A stretch of 64,000 bases of DNA from the NCBI RefSeq assembly GCF_015689195.1, contig NZ_CP065044.1, positions 1 to 64,000 of the forward strand, written 5' to 3'. The notes beneath the pieces are model-generated. The model saw nothing but the letters and a program-made list of their open reading frames with translations, made no database searches and was not told where the DNA came from. This document shows, one piece after another, positions 1-13,117 of the stretch. The translations under genes were made by a program, and so were the position numbers. Within the stretch, counting starts at the first letter, position 1. The number at the start of each line of letters is the position of its first letter. The DNA is from Pectobacterium aroidearum. GTDB taxonomy: Bacteria; Pseudomonadota; Gammaproteobacteria; Enterobacterales; Enterobacteriaceae.

Positions 1-1398
1 GTGTCACTTTCGCTTTGGCAGCAGTGTCTTGCCCGTTTGCAGGATGAGTTACCTGCCACAGAATTCAGTATGTGGATACGCCCGTTGCAGGCGGAGCTGA
101 GTGATAACACTCTGGCGCTCTACGCCCCCAATCGTTTTGTGCTGGATTGGGTTCGTGATAAATACTTAAATAATATCAATGTCCTGCTGAATGATTTTTG
201 CGGGATGGATGCCCCTTTACTGCGTTTTGAGGTGGGCAGTAAACCGCTGGTTCAGGCCATCAGCCAGCCCGCGCAACCGCATCATAAGCAGGTCAGTGCT
301 GCGCCTCAGCAGCAGGTACGCTCAGCGCCAGTACGTCCAAGCTGGGATAACTCACCCGCGCAGGCGGAGCATACCTACCGTTCCAATGTGAACCCCAAAC
401 ATACGTTTGATAACTTCGTTGAGGGTAAATCGAACCAGTTAGCACGTGCGGCGGCGCGTCAGGTGGCTGATAATCCAGGTGGTGCTTATAACCCGCTGTT
501 TCTTTATGGCGGTACCGGCCTGGGTAAAACGCACCTGTTGCACGCAGTGGGGAATGGCATCATTGCCCGTAAACCCAACGCGAAGGTGGTCTACATGCAC
601 TCCGAGCGTTTCGTGCAGGATATGGTGAAAGCGTTGCAGAACAATGCGATTGAAGAATTCAAACGCTACTACCGTTCTGTTGATGCGCTGCTGATCGATG
701 ATATTCAATTCTTTGCTAATAAAGAGCGTTCGCAGGAAGAGTTCTTCCATACCTTCAATGCGCTGCTGGAAGGCAACCAGCAAATCATTCTGACGTCAGA
801 CCGCTACCCGAAAGAGATTAACGGCGTGGAAGATCGCCTGAAATCCCGCTTCGGCTGGGGGTTAACAGTCGCAATTGAACCGCCAGAGCTGGAAACCCGC
901 GTGGCGATTCTGATGAAAAAGGCAGATGAAAATGACATTCGCCTGCCTGGTGAAGTAGCGTTCTTTATTGCCAAGCGCTTGCGTTCTAACGTGCGTGAGC
1001 TGGAAGGCGCACTGAACCGCGTCATCGCGAACGCCAATTTTACCGGTCGCTCCATCACCATCGATTTTGTGCGCGAGGCGCTGCGCGATTTGCTGGCGTT
1101 GCAGGAAAAACTGGTTACTATCGACAATATTCAAAAGACCGTGGCGGAATACTATAAAATCAAGGTAGCCGACTTACTGTCTAAACGTCGTTCCCGCTCG
1201 GTGGCGCGTCCGCGCCAGATGGCGATGGCGTTGGCGAAAGAACTGACGAATCACAGCCTGCCGGAAATCGGCGATGCCTTTGGCGGGCGTGACCATACGA
1301 CGGTGTTGCATGCCTGCCGCAAGATTGAGCAGTTGCGTGAAGAAAGCCACGACATCAAAGAAGATTTTTCCAATTTAATCAGAACTCTATCGTCATAA
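1..1398 (+). CDS. dnaA: Chromosomal replication initiator DnaA
   Basis: ATP-dependent initiator that binds DnaA boxes and melts oriC. The 465 residues match the usual enterobacterial length. Visible landmarks are an N-terminal DnaB-contact domain, a Gln/Pro-rich linker (about residues 85-125), the AAA+ Walker A GGTGLGKT (near 172-179), Walker B LLIDDIQF, and a C-terminal DNA-binding helix-turn-helix with the DnaA signature [14 protein letters not shown]. The GTG start is the first base of the window, so its promoter and upstream DnaA boxes are not visible. dnaN starts 4 nt after the stop, which implies co-transcription and translational coupling. Confidence 0.99.
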   Translation: MSLSLWQQCLARLQDELPATEFSMWIRPLQAELSDNTLALYAPNRFVLDWVRDKYLNNINVLLNDFCGMDAPLLRFEVGSKPLVQAISQPAQPHHKQVSAAPQQQVRSAPVRPSWDNSPAQAEHTYRSNVNPKHTFDNFVEGKSNQLARAAARQVADNPGGAYNPLFLYGGTGLGKTHLLHAVGNGIIARKPNAKVVYMHSERFVQDMVKALQNNAIEEFKRYYRSVDALLIDDIQFFANKERSQEEFFHTFNALLEGNQQIILTSDRYPKEINGVEDRLKSRFGWGLTVAIEPPELETRVAILMKKADENDIRLPGEVAFFIAKRLRSNVRELEGALNRVIANANFTGRSITIDFVREALRDLLALQEKLVTIDNIQKTVAEYYKIKVADLLSKRRSRSVARPRQMAMALAKELTNHSLPEIGDAFGGRDHTTVLHACRKIEQLREESHDIKEDFSNLIRTLSS

Positions 1399-1402
1399 CA
1401 CT

Positions 1403-2503
1403 ATGAAATTTATTGTTGAACGCGAACGTCTGTTAAAGCCATTACAACAGGTCAGCAGTCCGCTGGGCGGCCGACCGACTTTACCGATTCTGGGCAACCT
1501 GCTGATTCAGGTGACGGAAGGCGCGCTGTCGCTGACCGGTACCGATCTGGAAATGGAGATGGTGGCGAAAGTGGCGCTGACGCAGCCGCATGAGCCGGGT
1601 GCCACGACTGTCCCTGCCCGCAAGCTGTTCGATATTTGCCGGGGGCTGCCGGAAGGCGCGGAAATCACCATTATGCTGGATGGCGATCGCATGCTGGTGC
1701 GCTCTGGCCGCAGCCGTTTCTCGCTGTCTACGCTACCTGCGGCGGATTTCCCTAATCTGGACGACTGGCAGAGCGACGTTGAATTCTCGCTGCCGCAGGC
1801 GACGATGAAGCGTTTGATCGAAGCGACGCAGTTTTCGATGGCGCATCAGGACGTACGCTACTACCTCAACGGTATGCTGTTTGAAACCGAAGGCGAAGAG
1901 CTACGCACGGTCGCGACAGATGGTCACCGTCTGGCTGTCTGTTCTATGCCGGTTGGTCAATCTCTACCATCACATTCGGTGATCGTACCGCGTAAAGGCG
2001 TGATGGAACTGGTGCGTCTGCTGGATGGCGGTGATACGCCGTTGCAGCTGCAGATCGGCAGCAACAATATTCGTGCACACGTCGGCGATTTTATTTTCAC
2101 GTCGAAGCTGGTCGATGGGCGTTTCCCTGATTATCGCCGCGTATTGCCGAAAAACCCGGATAAAACGCTGGAAGCCAGCTGCGATTTACTCAAGCAGGCC
2201 TTCTCCCGTGCGGCGATTTTATCGAATGAAAAATTCCGCGGTGTGCGTCTGCACCTGATTCAGAATCAGCTCAAAATTACTGCCAACAACCCAGAGCAGG
2301 AAGAAGCGGAAGAGATTCTGGATGTGCAGTACGACGGCACCGAGATGGAAATCGGCTTTAACGTCAGTTATGTACTGGATGTGCTGAACGCGCTGAAGTG
2401 CGAAGGTGTACGTTTACTGCTGACCGATTCCGTTTCCAGCGTGCAGATCGAAGATAGCGCCAGCCGGGCGGCGGCCTATGTCGTTATGCCAATGCGGTTG
2501 TAG
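1403..2503 (+). CDS. dnaN: DNA polymerase III beta sliding clamp
   Basis: Ring-shaped homodimeric processivity clamp that tethers Pol III and other polymerases to DNA. The 366-residue product has the typical length and opens with MKFIVERERLLKPLQQV. It ends in VVMPMRL, the conserved C-terminal strand of the protein-binding cleft. The start lies 4 nt after the dnaA stop, and recF follows after about 50 nt, as in other Enterobacterales. A short inverted repeat just after the stop (GGGCAAGTTTACTTGCCC) could modulate readthrough into recF. Confidence 0.99.
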   Translation: MKFIVERERLLKPLQQVSSPLGGRPTLPILGNLLIQVTEGALSLTGTDLEMEMVAKVALTQPHEPGATTVPARKLFDICRGLPEGAEITIMLDGDRMLVRSGRSRFSLSTLPAADFPNLDDWQSDVEFSLPQATMKRLIEATQFSMAHQDVRYYLNGMLFETEGEELRTVATDGHRLAVCSMPVGQSLPSHSVIVPRKGVMELVRLLDGGDTPLQLQIGSNNIRAHVGDFIFTSKLVDGRFPDYRRVLPKNPDKTLEASCDLLKQAFSRAAILSNEKFRGVRLHLIQNQLKITANNPEQEEAEEILDVQYDGTEMEIGFNVSYVLDVLNALKCEGVRLLLTDSVSSVQIEDSASRAAAYVVMPMRL

Positions 2504-2552
2504 AATTATCGGGCAAGTTTACTTGCCCTTTCATTATTAAGATAACTGCAAC

Positions 2553-3638
2553 ATGGCTCTCACTCGTCTTCTCATCAAAGATTTCCGCAATATCGAGGCG
2601 GCCGATCTGGCGCTGGTTCCCGGCTTTAATTTTTTAGTGGGTGCCAACGGCAGCGGTAAAACCAGCGTGCTGGAAGCGATTTATACGCTAGGGCACGGGC
2701 GGGCGTTTCGTAGCATTCAGGCGGGGCGCGTCATTCGGCACGATCAGCCGGAATTTGTGCTGCACGGTCGTATTGACGGTACGGAAACAGAGCGATCTGT
2801 CGGGCTAAGCAAAAACCGTCAGGGCGATAGCAAGGTGCGGATCGACGGCAGCGATGGGCACAAAGTCGCTGAACTGGCGCAACTGCTGCCGATACAGCTG
2901 ATCACCCCGGAAGGGTTTACCCTGCTCAACGGCGGTCCGAAATTTCGTCGCGCCTTTCTCGACTGGGGTTGTTTCCATAATGAACCTGGCTTTTTTGCAG
3001 CCTGGAGCAATATGAAACGCCTGCTGCGCCAGCGTAATGCAGCGCTGCGCCAAGTGAGTCACTATGGGCAACTGAGAGCCTGGGATCAGGAACTGGTGCC
3101 GCTGGCGGAACGTATCAGCGAATGGCGTGCGCAATACAGTGCGGCGATTGCCAATGATATCGCCACGACCTGTACGCAATTTCTGCCTGAATTTTCTCTC
3201 AGTTTCTCTTTCCAGCGCGGCTGGGATAAAGAAAGTGAGTATGCCGAACTGCTGGAACGGCAGTTCGAACGCGACCGTATGTTAGGTTATACGGCGCTGG
3301 GGCCGCATAAAGCCGACTTCCGCATCCGCGCCAGCGGCGTGGCGGTTGAGGATATGCTGTCCCGTGGTCAGCTCAAGTTGCTGATGTGCGCGCTGAGGCT
3401 GGCTCAGGGTGAATTTCTCACCCGTCAGAACGGACTGCGCTGTCTGTATCTGATCGATGATTTTGCTTCCGAACTGGATAGTACCCGCCGCCGTTTGTTA
3501 GCCGAACGGTTGAAAGCCACCCATGCACAGGTTTTTGTCAGCGCGGTCAGCGCCGAACAGATAGAGGACATGGTTGGTGAAAAGGGCAAGATGTTCCGCG
3601 TAGAACAGGGTAAAATAACGGTTCAATCACAGGACTAA
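2553..3638 (+). CDS. recF: Recombination mediator RecF
   Basis: SMC-like ATPase of the RecFOR pathway that loads RecA at single-strand gaps and helps restart stalled forks. It has 361 residues. The Walker A GANGSGKT sits near residues 31-38. The ABC signature-type stretch [11 protein letters not shown] and Walker [13 protein letters not shown] lie in the last third. The order dnaN-recF-gyrB is conserved. Spacing to gyrB is only 18 nt, suggesting one transcription unit from dnaA to gyrB. Confidence 0.99.
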
Positions 3639-6074
<2,436 letters not shown>

Positions 6075-6101
6075 TTCGGTTTATGTTGCTATCGTTACCT
6101 G

Positions 6102-6131
6102 AGCCAGCTCCCTGCGGAGCTGGCTTTTTTT
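6102..6131 (+). terminator. Intrinsic terminator after gyrB
   Basis: A perfect 10-bp stem, AGCCAGCTCC (6102-6111) with GGAGCTGGCT (6116-6125), has a 4-nt loop and a run of seven T. It ends the dnaA-gyrB unit about 27 nt after the gyrB stop. Confidence 0.95.
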
Positions 6132-6186
6132 ATGGTGAGCTTCCTGCCCGCCACCCTTTGGGCCGTCGCGAGTGACGTTGAAAAAC
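6130..6186 (+). repeat. Dispersed intergenic repeat, copy 1
   Basis: It shares the pattern CCGCCAC-N5-GGGCCGTCGC-N4-GACGTT followed by A-rich sequence with copies at 60699-60753 and, shortened and inverted, at 41935-41966. The CGTC and GACG halves can pair in each copy, with different loop bases. It looks like a REP-type element at gene 3' ends. Family membership is inferred only from comparison inside this window. Confidence 0.6.
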
Positions 6187-6192
6187 GTTTTA

Positions 6193-7383
6193 TCAGGCTA
6201 ATGCACGGCGTTTGGCGCTGCGCATTTCCTGTAGCAGCGTGATAAAAGCGGTAATCAGCATAAATATGACGGCAGACCAGAAAATAGCGTGAGGGTGACC
6301 GTGATCCAGCAGCCAGCCGAACAGCACGGGTCCCGCAGCACCGCCGATGTTGAAGCCAGTAGAAACAATCCCAAAGACCCGTCCTTCCGCCCCTGGCGGT
6401 GAGGCAGCGCGTACCAGCATATCCCGGGAAGGGGCGATCATACCGGAGAGGAAACCAGCGGCGGCCAGCAACGGCACCAGCACGATAGTCGGTAAGGAAT
6501 ACATGGCAACAATACTGACGAGCACAGCGGTCACGGCCAACGCCGCCGTCGCTACCAGCCCGTGGCGTTTGGTTTTATCCGCCAGTGAACCACCAGCCAG
6601 TACGCCAAAGGCGCTGGCGAACAAGAACGCGGTAAGCGCCACGTTAGCCTGCGACAGCGACAAATCGTAGCCCGTGACCAACGCCGTCACGGAGAAATTC
6701 TGGATTGAACCCGTACTTAAATTCAGCAGCAGGAACAGAATCAGCAGCGCCAGAATCGGCAGCGTGAACACGGGGGCGCGCGATTTGCCCGGCTGGGTGC
6801 CTGTTGCCGCTGCAGGTTTCACTCGGCTAGGTTCATCGCGATCCGTCAGAAGCAGCGGTATCGTCAGTAAGCCGATGACGCCGGAAACGATGAAGGCGCT
6901 ATTGATGCCGGAAAAGGCGGCGATGGACAGCAAAATACCGGGCGCAATGGCCGTGCCCAGAAAGCCGGAGAAGGTATGCACTGAGAACGCGCGGCCCATG
7001 CGTTTTTCATCAATCCCGCGCGACAATAAGGCGTAATCCGCCGGGTGATAAACCGCATTTGCCACGCCAGCCAGCCCCATCGCGGCAACCAGCCAAACAT
7101 AACTGTCTGAGAAACCGAGCGAGAGAAAACAGAGGCTTCCGAGTGCTAAACCTGCGGTTAACGTACGGCGCGCGCCGATGCGATCCACCATAAAACCAAT
7201 TGGCGTCTGCACACAGGCGGAGACAATGTTGAATACGCTGAGTGCAAACCCGAGCTCGACAAAACTGATATCGCGCTGAGCTGACAGCAGTGGAATAAGT
7301 GCAGGCAGCACCATCATATGGAAGTGACTCACCAAATGCGCTGATGAGATTTGCGCCAGTAGCGGTAATTTTATGAATTTCAT
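6193..7383 (-). CDS. MFS transporter, Fsr-like drug or metabolite exporter
   Basis: Inner-membrane secondary transporter of about 396 residues with roughly 12 hydrophobic segments. The start is taken at the ATG ending at 7383 (MKFIKLPLLAQISSAHLVSH), because the upstream extension is polar and lacks a good ribosome site. The DRIGARRTL motif after the second helix and GSLADKTKRHG in the middle are MFS loop motifs. The AQISSAHLVSHFHMM opening resembles the fosmidomycin-resistance (Fsr) subgroup. It is monocistronic and convergent with gyrB. The substrate cannot be read from sequence. Confidence 0.85.
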   Translation of the reverse strand: MKFIKLPLLAQISSAHLVSHFHMMVLPALIPLLSAQRDISFVELGFALSVFNIVSACVQTPIGFMVDRIGARRTLTAGLALGSLCFLSLGFSDSYVWLVAAMGLAGVANAVYHPADYALLSRGIDEKRMGRAFSVHTFSGFLGTAIAPGILLSIAAFSGINSAFIVSGVIGLLTIPLLLTDRDEPSRVKPAAATGTQPGKSRAPVFTLPILALLILFLLLNLSTGSIQNFSVTALVTGYDLSLSQANVALTAFLFASAFGVLAGGSLADKTKRHGLVATAALAVTAVLVSIVAMYSLPTIVLVPLLAAAGFLSGMIAPSRDMLVRAASPPGAEGRVFGIVSTGFNIGGAAGPVLFGWLLDHGHPHAIFWSAVIFMLITAFITLLQEMRSAKRRALA

Positions 7384-7547
7384 ATTATCTTTGCAGCTTA
7401 CGGGTCTGTAGATTTTATTATCGTGAGAGCTGGCGCAAGAACAGGGCGTCACTCCCTGGCAAATGGATCATAAGGTTAGCATATTACTTATATCATCGAT
7501 GGCGAATATTGATACCCGCCTTTTCGGCAGAATAGGGAGAGAACGGA

Positions 7548-7916
7548 GTGACGATAAAATCATATTTGGGCGGGTGTTTATGTGGTCAGATTCGGTTCAG
7601 GGCTTCGGGCGAACCGGGCAATCCACATGCCTGTTCCTGTTCTTTTTGCCAGCAGCATTCCGGTGCGCCAACGCTGTTGTGGGTTGAGTTTCCCCGGTCG
7701 GCAGTTGAATGGATTGGTGAAGGCGGAGAACCCGCGCGCTATCGGTCGTCTGATTACTCCAGCCGGGCTTTTTGCCCGCACTGCGGCAGCACGCTGGGCG
7801 CGATTGATGATGAGCCAACCATTGCGCTGACGATTGGAAATTTTGATGAGAAAAACAGCCCGGAGCTGAAGCCAACGTCACATTCGTTCGAGGACTGCTG
7901 CCCGTGCTGGGAATAA
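7548..7916 (+). CDS. GFA/CENP-V family zinc-binding protein
   Basis: A 122-residue protein from a GTG start at 7548 behind an AACGGA ribosome site. Conserved cysteine pairs (GGCLCGQIRF, CSCSFCQQHSG, FCPHCGST) mark the glutathione-dependent formaldehyde-activating enzyme / CENP-V fold, which binds zinc. Many members have no proven enzyme activity, so the family name should not be taken as function. It diverges from the MFS gene and converges on the chemoreceptor gene. Its C terminus also carries a CC-PC cluster. Confidence 0.85.
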   Translation: MTIKSYLGGCLCGQIRFRASGEPGNPHACSCSFCQQHSGAPTLLWVEFPRSAVEWIGEGGEPARYRSSDYSSRAFCPHCGSTLGAIDDEPTIALTIGNFDEKNSPELKPTSHSFEDCCPCWE

Positions 7917-7965
7917 TGCACAGGCCGTTGCCGGCCCGTGCAGGGGAATGGATGAAGAATGATGA

Positions 7966-9969
7966 TTACGAGAGCTTGAATACCAGCACCGTTTGCGCGA
8001 GCTGTCTGGCCTGTTCTTCCAACGAGGCGGCAGCCGCTGTGGCTTCCTGCACCAGTGCGGCGTTCTGCTGGGTAACGCCGTCCATCTCGTGAACGGCCTG
8101 CGTCACCTGACTGATCCCGCGCGATTGTTCATCCGATGCTGAGACGATCTCATCCATGATGTCTTTAACCGACGTGACAGCACGCAGCATGTCCTGCATG
8201 GTCTCGCCAGCGCTCTGAACCAGCGTGACGCCGCTGTCGACGCGGCTGGCGGATTCCGTTATCAGCGCGGTGATATCTTTTACGGCACTGGCGCTACGCT
8301 GCGCGAGGTTGCGCACCTCGTTGGCAACCACTGCAAAACCGCGCCCTTGTTCGCCCGCTCTGGCTGCTTCTACCGCCGCGTTGAGTGCCAGAATATTGGT
8401 CTGGAACGCGATACCGTTAATGATGCTGGTAATGTCGGCAATCTTCTTCGAACTGTCGTCGATCTCACTCATGATGTGAACAACCTGACCGACAATCTTG
8501 TCACCTTTCTGAGCGATGTGGGCCGCGTTCTGCGCCAGCGTTGTGGCGTTATGGGCGTTATCCGCATTTTGTTTCACCGTCGCCGTAATCTGTTCCATGC
8601 TGGCGGCGGTTTCTTCCAGCGCCGCCGCTTGTTGCTCGGTACGGGAGGCTAGATCGGTGTTGCCTGCCGCAATTTCTGTTGCACCGTGGCTGACGGATTC
8701 GCTGGTGCTAATCAACTGTTCGGCGATGTCTCGCAGCTGTGACTGCATGGCGTTCATAGCGTAAAAAATACTGCTATCGTCTTTTGGCTGCACAGGAATG
8801 GTCTGCGTTAAATCCCCCTGCGCGACGGACAGCGCGATCTGTGCAGCCTGAGCCGGTTCCCCACCGATAGGCCGAGCGACTTTGCGGTTAAAGATGATGC
8901 CCAGTACGCCAGAAACCACCACGATACTCAGTACCATAAGCAGTAGCCCTATGTTGCGCTGCCGCACCGTTTCCGCCATCACCACATTAACGGGGGCGGA
9001 CAGGCCGAGCATCCAGGGTGTACCGGTATTGCCGATGGTGACTGGCACATACACGTTAAACGCTGGCGTGTTCAGCACTGCATTATCACGTTCAATCTGA
9101 TAAGGCTGCCCTGTGGTGACATGCTCAAGCAGCGTCGGGTCGTTTTCAATTTTTTTAGTCACCCGGGCTTTTTCGGGGTGAGAGATGTAGGCGCCGGAGT
9201 GCGACAGCAGCTGGGCGTAGCCCGTACCCTCATAGGGTTTGATGTTATTGGTGAGCTGTTGCAGCGTATCCAGCGAAAAATCCGCGGTGACGGAGCCGTA
9301 AAACTTATTGTTGATAATGATAGGCACGGCAATGGAGGTCAGCAGGACATCGACACCGTTGTAAGGGTAGCTATACGGTTCCAGAATCACTTCTTTCTGG
9401 AGTTTCTTCGGCAGCAGGTAGTAATCGCCGCTACCGGGCGTTTCATAATCCACCAGATTATGCAGAGCAACGTTGCCTGCGGTATCTCGGTCGACATAAC
9501 GGACGAAGCGACCTTGCGGGTCCTGATCGGGCTGACCAGCGTACTCCCGATCTTTGCCGTCGAACGCATCAGGTTCCCATGCCAGCGACATCGAAAGGAA
9601 ATCGGGGTGGCTCTTCAGCGCATTCTTCAGCAGCGTTTCTGCGGTTTTCCGATCGGCATTGCCTGCTTCTTGCAGACTGACAACGCTCTGCACCAGATTG
9701 CGCGCCGCATGTAGCGCGACATCCAGCTTTTGCTGAATAAGGTAGCTGTTGGTATACGCTGTTTGCTCAAGATAATGCTGTGCGATGGTCTTTTGTTGCT
9801 GGCCGGATTGCCAGATCAATAGGCCGATAGTGAGAATAAAACCGAGTGCGATAGTGCTAACGCCCGCCAGGAGCATCAGCATCCGTGTGCTGAGTTTTCT
9901 TTTTGACGCGGTTGGTGAGGAGTGAATGGATGGATTGCTGTGGTTAACCGGTAACAGTGTTGTAGACAT
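7966..9969 (-). CDS. Methyl-accepting chemotaxis protein with Cache sensor
   Basis: Transmembrane chemoreceptor of 667 residues feeding the CheA/CheW pathway. The start is the ATG ending at 9969 ([11 protein letters not shown]), which has an AGGGGAT ribosome site; a 58-codon upstream extension lacks one. Order: first membrane helix (about 27-50), a periplasmic double-Cache-type sensor of about 270 residues, second membrane helix ([15 protein letters not shown]), HAMP, then the coiled-coil signalling domain. The latter has the conserved hairpin tip ([20 protein letters not shown]). There is no C-terminal NWETF-type CheR/CheB tether. Ligand unknown; amino acids or organic acids are common for this sensor class. 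Confidence 0.93.
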   Translation of the reverse strand: MSTTLLPVNHSNPSIHSSPTASKRKLSTRMLMLLAGVSTIALGFILTIGLLIWQSGQQQKTIAQHYLEQTAYTNSYLIQQKLDVALHAARNLVQSVVSLQEAGNADRKTAETLLKNALKSHPDFLSMSLAWEPDAFDGKDREYAGQPDQDPQGRFVRYVDRDTAGNVALHNLVDYETPGSGDYYLLPKKLQKEVILEPYSYPYNGVDVLLTSIAVPIIINNKFYGSVTADFSLDTLQQLTNNIKPYEGTGYAQLLSHSGAYISHPEKARVTKKIENDPTLLEHVTTGQPYQIERDNAVLNTPAFNVYVPVTIGNTGTPWMLGLSAPVNVVMAETVRQRNIGLLLMVLSIVVVSGVLGIIFNRKVARPIGGEPAQAAQIALSVAQGDLTQTIPVQPKDDSSIFYAMNAMQSQLRDIAEQLISTSESVSHGATEIAAGNTDLASRTEQQAAALEETAASMEQITATVKQNADNAHNATTLAQNAAHIAQKGDKIVGQVVHIMSEIDDSSKKIADITSIINGIAFQTNILALNAAVEAARAGEQGRGFAVVANEVRNLAQRSASAVKDITALITESASRVDSGVTLVQSAGETMQDMLRAVTSVKDIMDEIVSASDEQSRGISQVTQAVHEMDGVTQQNAALVQEATAAAASLEEQARQLAQTVLVFKLS

Positions 9970-10253
9970 ATGCGTAATATCCCCTGGGATATAAGCGCCA
10001 ATACCCGTCGATTTAGGGTATATAGGTGCTTTTTTCATAAAAGAATCAATTGATTGTCTTCCTTTCTGTTTTATGGGCATTCCCTTTCGCGACTCACCCT
10101 TATTTGTGATGTAAGTCACAAATAAATTATCGGCGGGAAACACTACCTCTTTAGGCTATTCACGAAAATGTCACAAATCGGCGCGGTCATAAACCGCATC
10201 AGTGTGATAGCGGATGAGATATGAGGCATGACGCCTCACCGTGTGAACGAGGG

Positions 10254-11267
10254 TTAAGCGGCAGGGCCTTTGCTGACTGAATCGCGGATAATCAATTCGC
10301 CCTTGAAGTCAGGCGCAGGCTCGACGGTTTCACCCTCCAGCCGGCACAGCAGTTTCTCAAGGGTATAGTTGATCATTTCGGCGACCGGTACGTGCACGGT
10401 AGTGAGCGGGGGATAGAACCATGAAGCCATCGGTAAATCGTCGAACCCCAGCAGCGAGACATCCTGCGGAATCGCAAGGCCGTGTTCGCGCAGCGCTTTT
10501 GCCGCGCCAATCGCCATGTCGTCATTGCTGGCGACCAGTGCACTGAAAGTGGTCGACCGCTGAAGCAGGGTTTTTGCTGCCGAATAACCACTGTCATGCG
10601 TCCAGTCGCCAGGCGCAACCAGACTGTCACTATAGGGAATTCCGTTTTCCTCCAGCGCCTGACGGTAGCCCACAAGTCGGCTCGTGCCGGTGGGTGAATT
10701 CGGCGATCCGCAGATAAACGCGATATCACGATGACCCTGCGTAATCAGGTAATTGACGGCATCATGGCAGTGTTGCTGGTGGTCAGCACAGATACCGTTG
10801 TCACCGTGCCGATGCAGCGTGCGGTTGACGACCATAATCGGCTGTTCATGCTGTTCGATAATGCTTTCCAGCGCATCGATAGAAAGAAAGCGTGGATAGA
10901 TAATGACGGCATCGCAGCGTAAATCGAGCAGGAACTGGATCGCTTCTCGTTCTTCTTCCGCACTGTGTTTGCCATCCGCCATGATGAGCTGCCGCCCGTA
11001 TTTTTCCGTCATCGTCGCCGTTTGGAACAGCAATTCGCTGAAATAGGGGCCGCTGTATAGCGTGTTGGTCACGACCAAGCCAATGATTTGCGATTTGCTT
11101 GTGGCGAGCTGGCGCGCCAGCAGGTTGGGCCGGTAGCCAATCTCTTCAATCGCCCGGAATACCCGATCCCGCGTGGTTTTACTGACGTAGTTATTCCCTG
11201 TCAGCACGCGTGATACGGTGGCTTTGGAGACACCGGCTTTTTTCGCTACATCAAGCATGGTTACCAT
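10254..11267 (-). CDS. ascG: LacI-family repressor of beta-glucoside genes (AscG-like)
   Basis: A 337-residue regulator. The N-terminal LacI helix-turn-helix reads MLDVAKKAGVSKATVSRVL, followed by a periplasmic-binding-protein-like effector domain. Several stretches match E. coli AscG closely (LLARQLA, GLVVTNTLY, FSELLF, ADGKHSAEEEREAIQ, LVASNDDMAIGA). It diverges from the PTS and 6-phospho-beta-glucosidase operon that starts at 11482, so local repression of that operon is the natural inference. A LacI-type dyad lies at 11416-11429, and two more lie upstream of the second beta-glucoside operon. Confidence 0.88.
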   Translation of the reverse strand: MVTMLDVAKKAGVSKATVSRVLTGNNYVSKTTRDRVFRAIEEIGYRPNLLARQLATSKSQIIGLVVTNTLYSGPYFSELLFQTATMTEKYGRQLIMADGKHSAEEEREAIQFLLDLRCDAVIIYPRFLSIDALESIIEQHEQPIMVVNRTLHRHGDNGICADHQQHCHDAVNYLITQGHRDIAFICGSPNSPTGTSRLVGYRQALEENGIPYSDSLVAPGDWTHDSGYSAAKTLLQRSTTFSALVASNDDMAIGAAKALREHGLAIPQDVSLLGFDDLPMASWFYPPLTTVHVPVAEMINYTLEKLLCRLEGETVEPAPDFKGELIIRDSVSKGPAA

Positions 11268-11415
11268 CGTACTTTCCCGTTCTCCTTTTGCGCCGCTTTA
11301 TGCCGTCATTATAGGGAAAAATCCTCCTTTTTTATCACCAATAACGCGTGTAGGGATAAAAATATTCCCCGATTGTGCTATTTATGATCGCCTTCAAAAA
11401 ACAGTAAAAACAATA

Positions 11416-11429
11416 TGAAACCGGTTGCA
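11416..11429 (+). promoter_or_regulatory. LacI-type operator upstream of beta-glucoside operon 1
   Basis: TGAAACCGGTTGCA is an imperfect palindrome (one mismatch from TGAAACCGGTTTCA), the pattern used by AscG/GalR-type repressors. It sits 53 nt before the IIB start, where it could block the operon promoter. Binding by the adjacent repressor is inferred. Confidence 0.65.
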
Positions 11430-11481
11430 TATTATTTTTCGTCTTGCTTGAATAATAAAAAAACAGACGGTGAGGTGCAGT

Positions 11482-11787
11482 ATGAATAAGATTTTACTCT
11501 GTTGCGCAGCAGGAATGTCTACCAGCATGCTGGTACAGCGGATGGAAAAGGTTGCCGAGCAAAAGGCGATCGCTGTTGAGATAAAAGCCGTAGGTTTTGA
11601 AGAGTTTAGTGAACTGATTGATGAATATGACTGTTGCCTTTTGGGGCCGCAGATTAAGTATAAACTGCCTGAATTCAAAGTGATAGCTGACGAGAAAGAG
11701 AAGCCGATTGCGGTTATTAATATGGTTGATTATGGCATGATGAATGGGGAGAAAGTCCTTAACGATGCCCTGGCGATGATCGCGTAA
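11482..11787 (+). CDS. PTS lactose/cellobiose-type EIIB
   Basis: Cytoplasmic phosphotransfer subunit of 101 residues. The start ATG at 11482 (MNKILLCCAAGMSTSMLVQ) is preceded by GAGGTG. Cys8, directly before AAGMSTS, is the expected phosphorylated residue, as in ChbB. It passes phosphate from the IIA encoded at 13107 to the sugar carried by the IIC at 11804. First gene of an operon with IIC, IIA and a 6-phospho-beta-glucosidase, so a beta-glucoside such as cellobiose, arbutin or salicin is the likely substrate. Confidence 0.92.
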   Translation: MNKILLCCAAGMSTSMLVQRMEKVAEQKAIAVEIKAVGFEEFSELIDEYDCCLLGPQIKYKLPEFKVIADEKEKPIAVINMVDYGMMNGEKVLNDALAMIA

Positions 11788-11803
11788 TATAACGGGAGGA
11801 ATA

Positions 11804-13117
11804 ATGAGTAAATTAACCGAGTCATTATTCAGCGTTATCGAAAACCGTATTAGCCCAATCGCGGCGAAACTTTCCAGTCAGCGTCATGTTGTTGCCATTA
11901 AAGATGGGTTCATTGCGTCAATGCCCTTTTTAATTGTCGGCTCTTTTATGATGTTATTCGCTCATCCGCCTTTTAGCCCGAATAGTGAATGGGCTTTTGC
12001 CCAGTGGTGGCTGGGGATGGTGGAACGCCACGGCGAACAAATCATGATGCCCTACAATATGACGATGGGCATTATGGCGGTGTATATCACCAGCGCTATC
12101 GCCTATAACCTGGCACAGAGCTATAAAATGAACGGTTTTATGGCCGCCAGTCTGGCGCTGATGTCGTTTATGGTCGTTGCAGCGCCGCAAATCGATAAAA
12201 GTCTGCCGGTTGGGTCGCTGGGTGGCGAGGGGATTTTTACCGCGATTATCGTGGCGATCTATTCGACGGAGCTGATGCATTTTTTGCAGAAGCACAATAT
12301 TGGCATTCGCCTGCCAGAACAGGTACCGCCGAAAATCCGCCAGTCTTTCGATCTGCTCATCCCGATTCTTGCCATTTTCCTGACGCTGTTCCCGCTTAGC
12401 CTGTTCATGCAGAGCCAGTTCGGCATGCTGTTGCCGCAGGCGATCATGGCCGTCTTCGCGCCGATTATCTCGGCATCCGATTCGCTCCCTGCCATCTTGA
12501 TCGCGGTGCTGCTCTGCCACCTGCTGTGGTTTGCCGGGATTCACGGCGCCGTTATCGTCGGCGGCATTTTGCAGGCGTTCTGGCTGACCAACTTAGGAAT
12601 CAATCAGGAAGCGTTTAACGCGGGCGCACCGATCACCAAAATTTTCATTGAGCCCTTCTGGCAGTTCTTCATTACGGTGGGGGGATCGGGGGCGACCATG
12701 GGGCTGGTCTTTCTCTATCTGCGCAGCCGTTCTGCTCACCTTCGCTCCATCGGCAAGCTGGCCGTGGTGCCGAGCATGTTCAACATCAACGAACCGGTGA
12801 TTTTTGGTTCACCCGTCGTGATGAACCCGCTGCTGTTCATCCCATTTATTACCGCGCCGCTGGTGAACGCCACCCTTGCCTATATCGCGTTAAAAACCGA
12901 TTTGGTGCATCGCGTCATTTCGCTTGCGCCCTGGACAACGCCGGGCCCGATTGGCGCAGCCTGGTCTACGGGATGGGACTGGCGTGCGGTGGTGCTGGTG
13001 GGGGTACTGATTGTCGTCTCATCCTTAATCTATTACCCCTTCTTCAAAATGTATGAACGTCAGTTGATCGAACAAGAAGTGGGCACAGCAGAGGAGGCAG
13101 TCAGTGATGCTCGATGA
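11804..13117 (+). CDS. PTS cellobiose-type EIIC permease
   Basis: Membrane channel subunit of 437 residues with about ten hydrophobic segments, belonging to the lactose/cellobiose IIC family. Typical family stretches are IKDGFIASMPFLIVGS near residue 31, LWFAGIHGAVIVGG, and FNINEPVIFGSPVVMNP near 325. The latter contains the conserved NEPV/I substrate motif. An AACGGGAGG ribosome site precedes the ATG. Its 3' end overlaps the IIA gene by about 11 nt, so the two are translationally coupled. Confidence 0.93.
   Translation: MSKLTESLFSVIENRISPIAAKLSSQRHVVAIKDGFIASMPFLIVGSFMMLFAHPPFSPNSEWAFAQWWLGMVERHGEQIMMPYNMTMGIMAVYITSAIAYNLAQSYKMNGFMAASLALMSFMVVAAPQIDKSLPVGSLGGEGIFTAIIVAIYSTELMHFLQKHNIGIRLPEQVPPKIRQSFDLLIPILAIFLTLFPLSLFMQSQFGMLLPQAIMAVFAPIISASDSLPAILIAVLLCHLLWFAGIHGAVIVGGILQAFWLTNLGINQEAFNAGAPITKIFIEPFWQFFITVGGSGATMGLVFLYLRSRSAHLRSIGKLAVVPSMFNINEPVIFGSPVVMNPLLFIPFITAPLVNATLAYIALKTDLVHRVISLAPWTTPGPIGAAWSTGWDWRAVVLVGVLIVVSSLIYYPFFKMYERQLIEQEVGTAEEAVSDAR

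Noticed and set aside
7463-7687. Open frame overlapping the GFA-family gene start
   Set aside because: Different frame from the conserved Cys-rich protein; no features.
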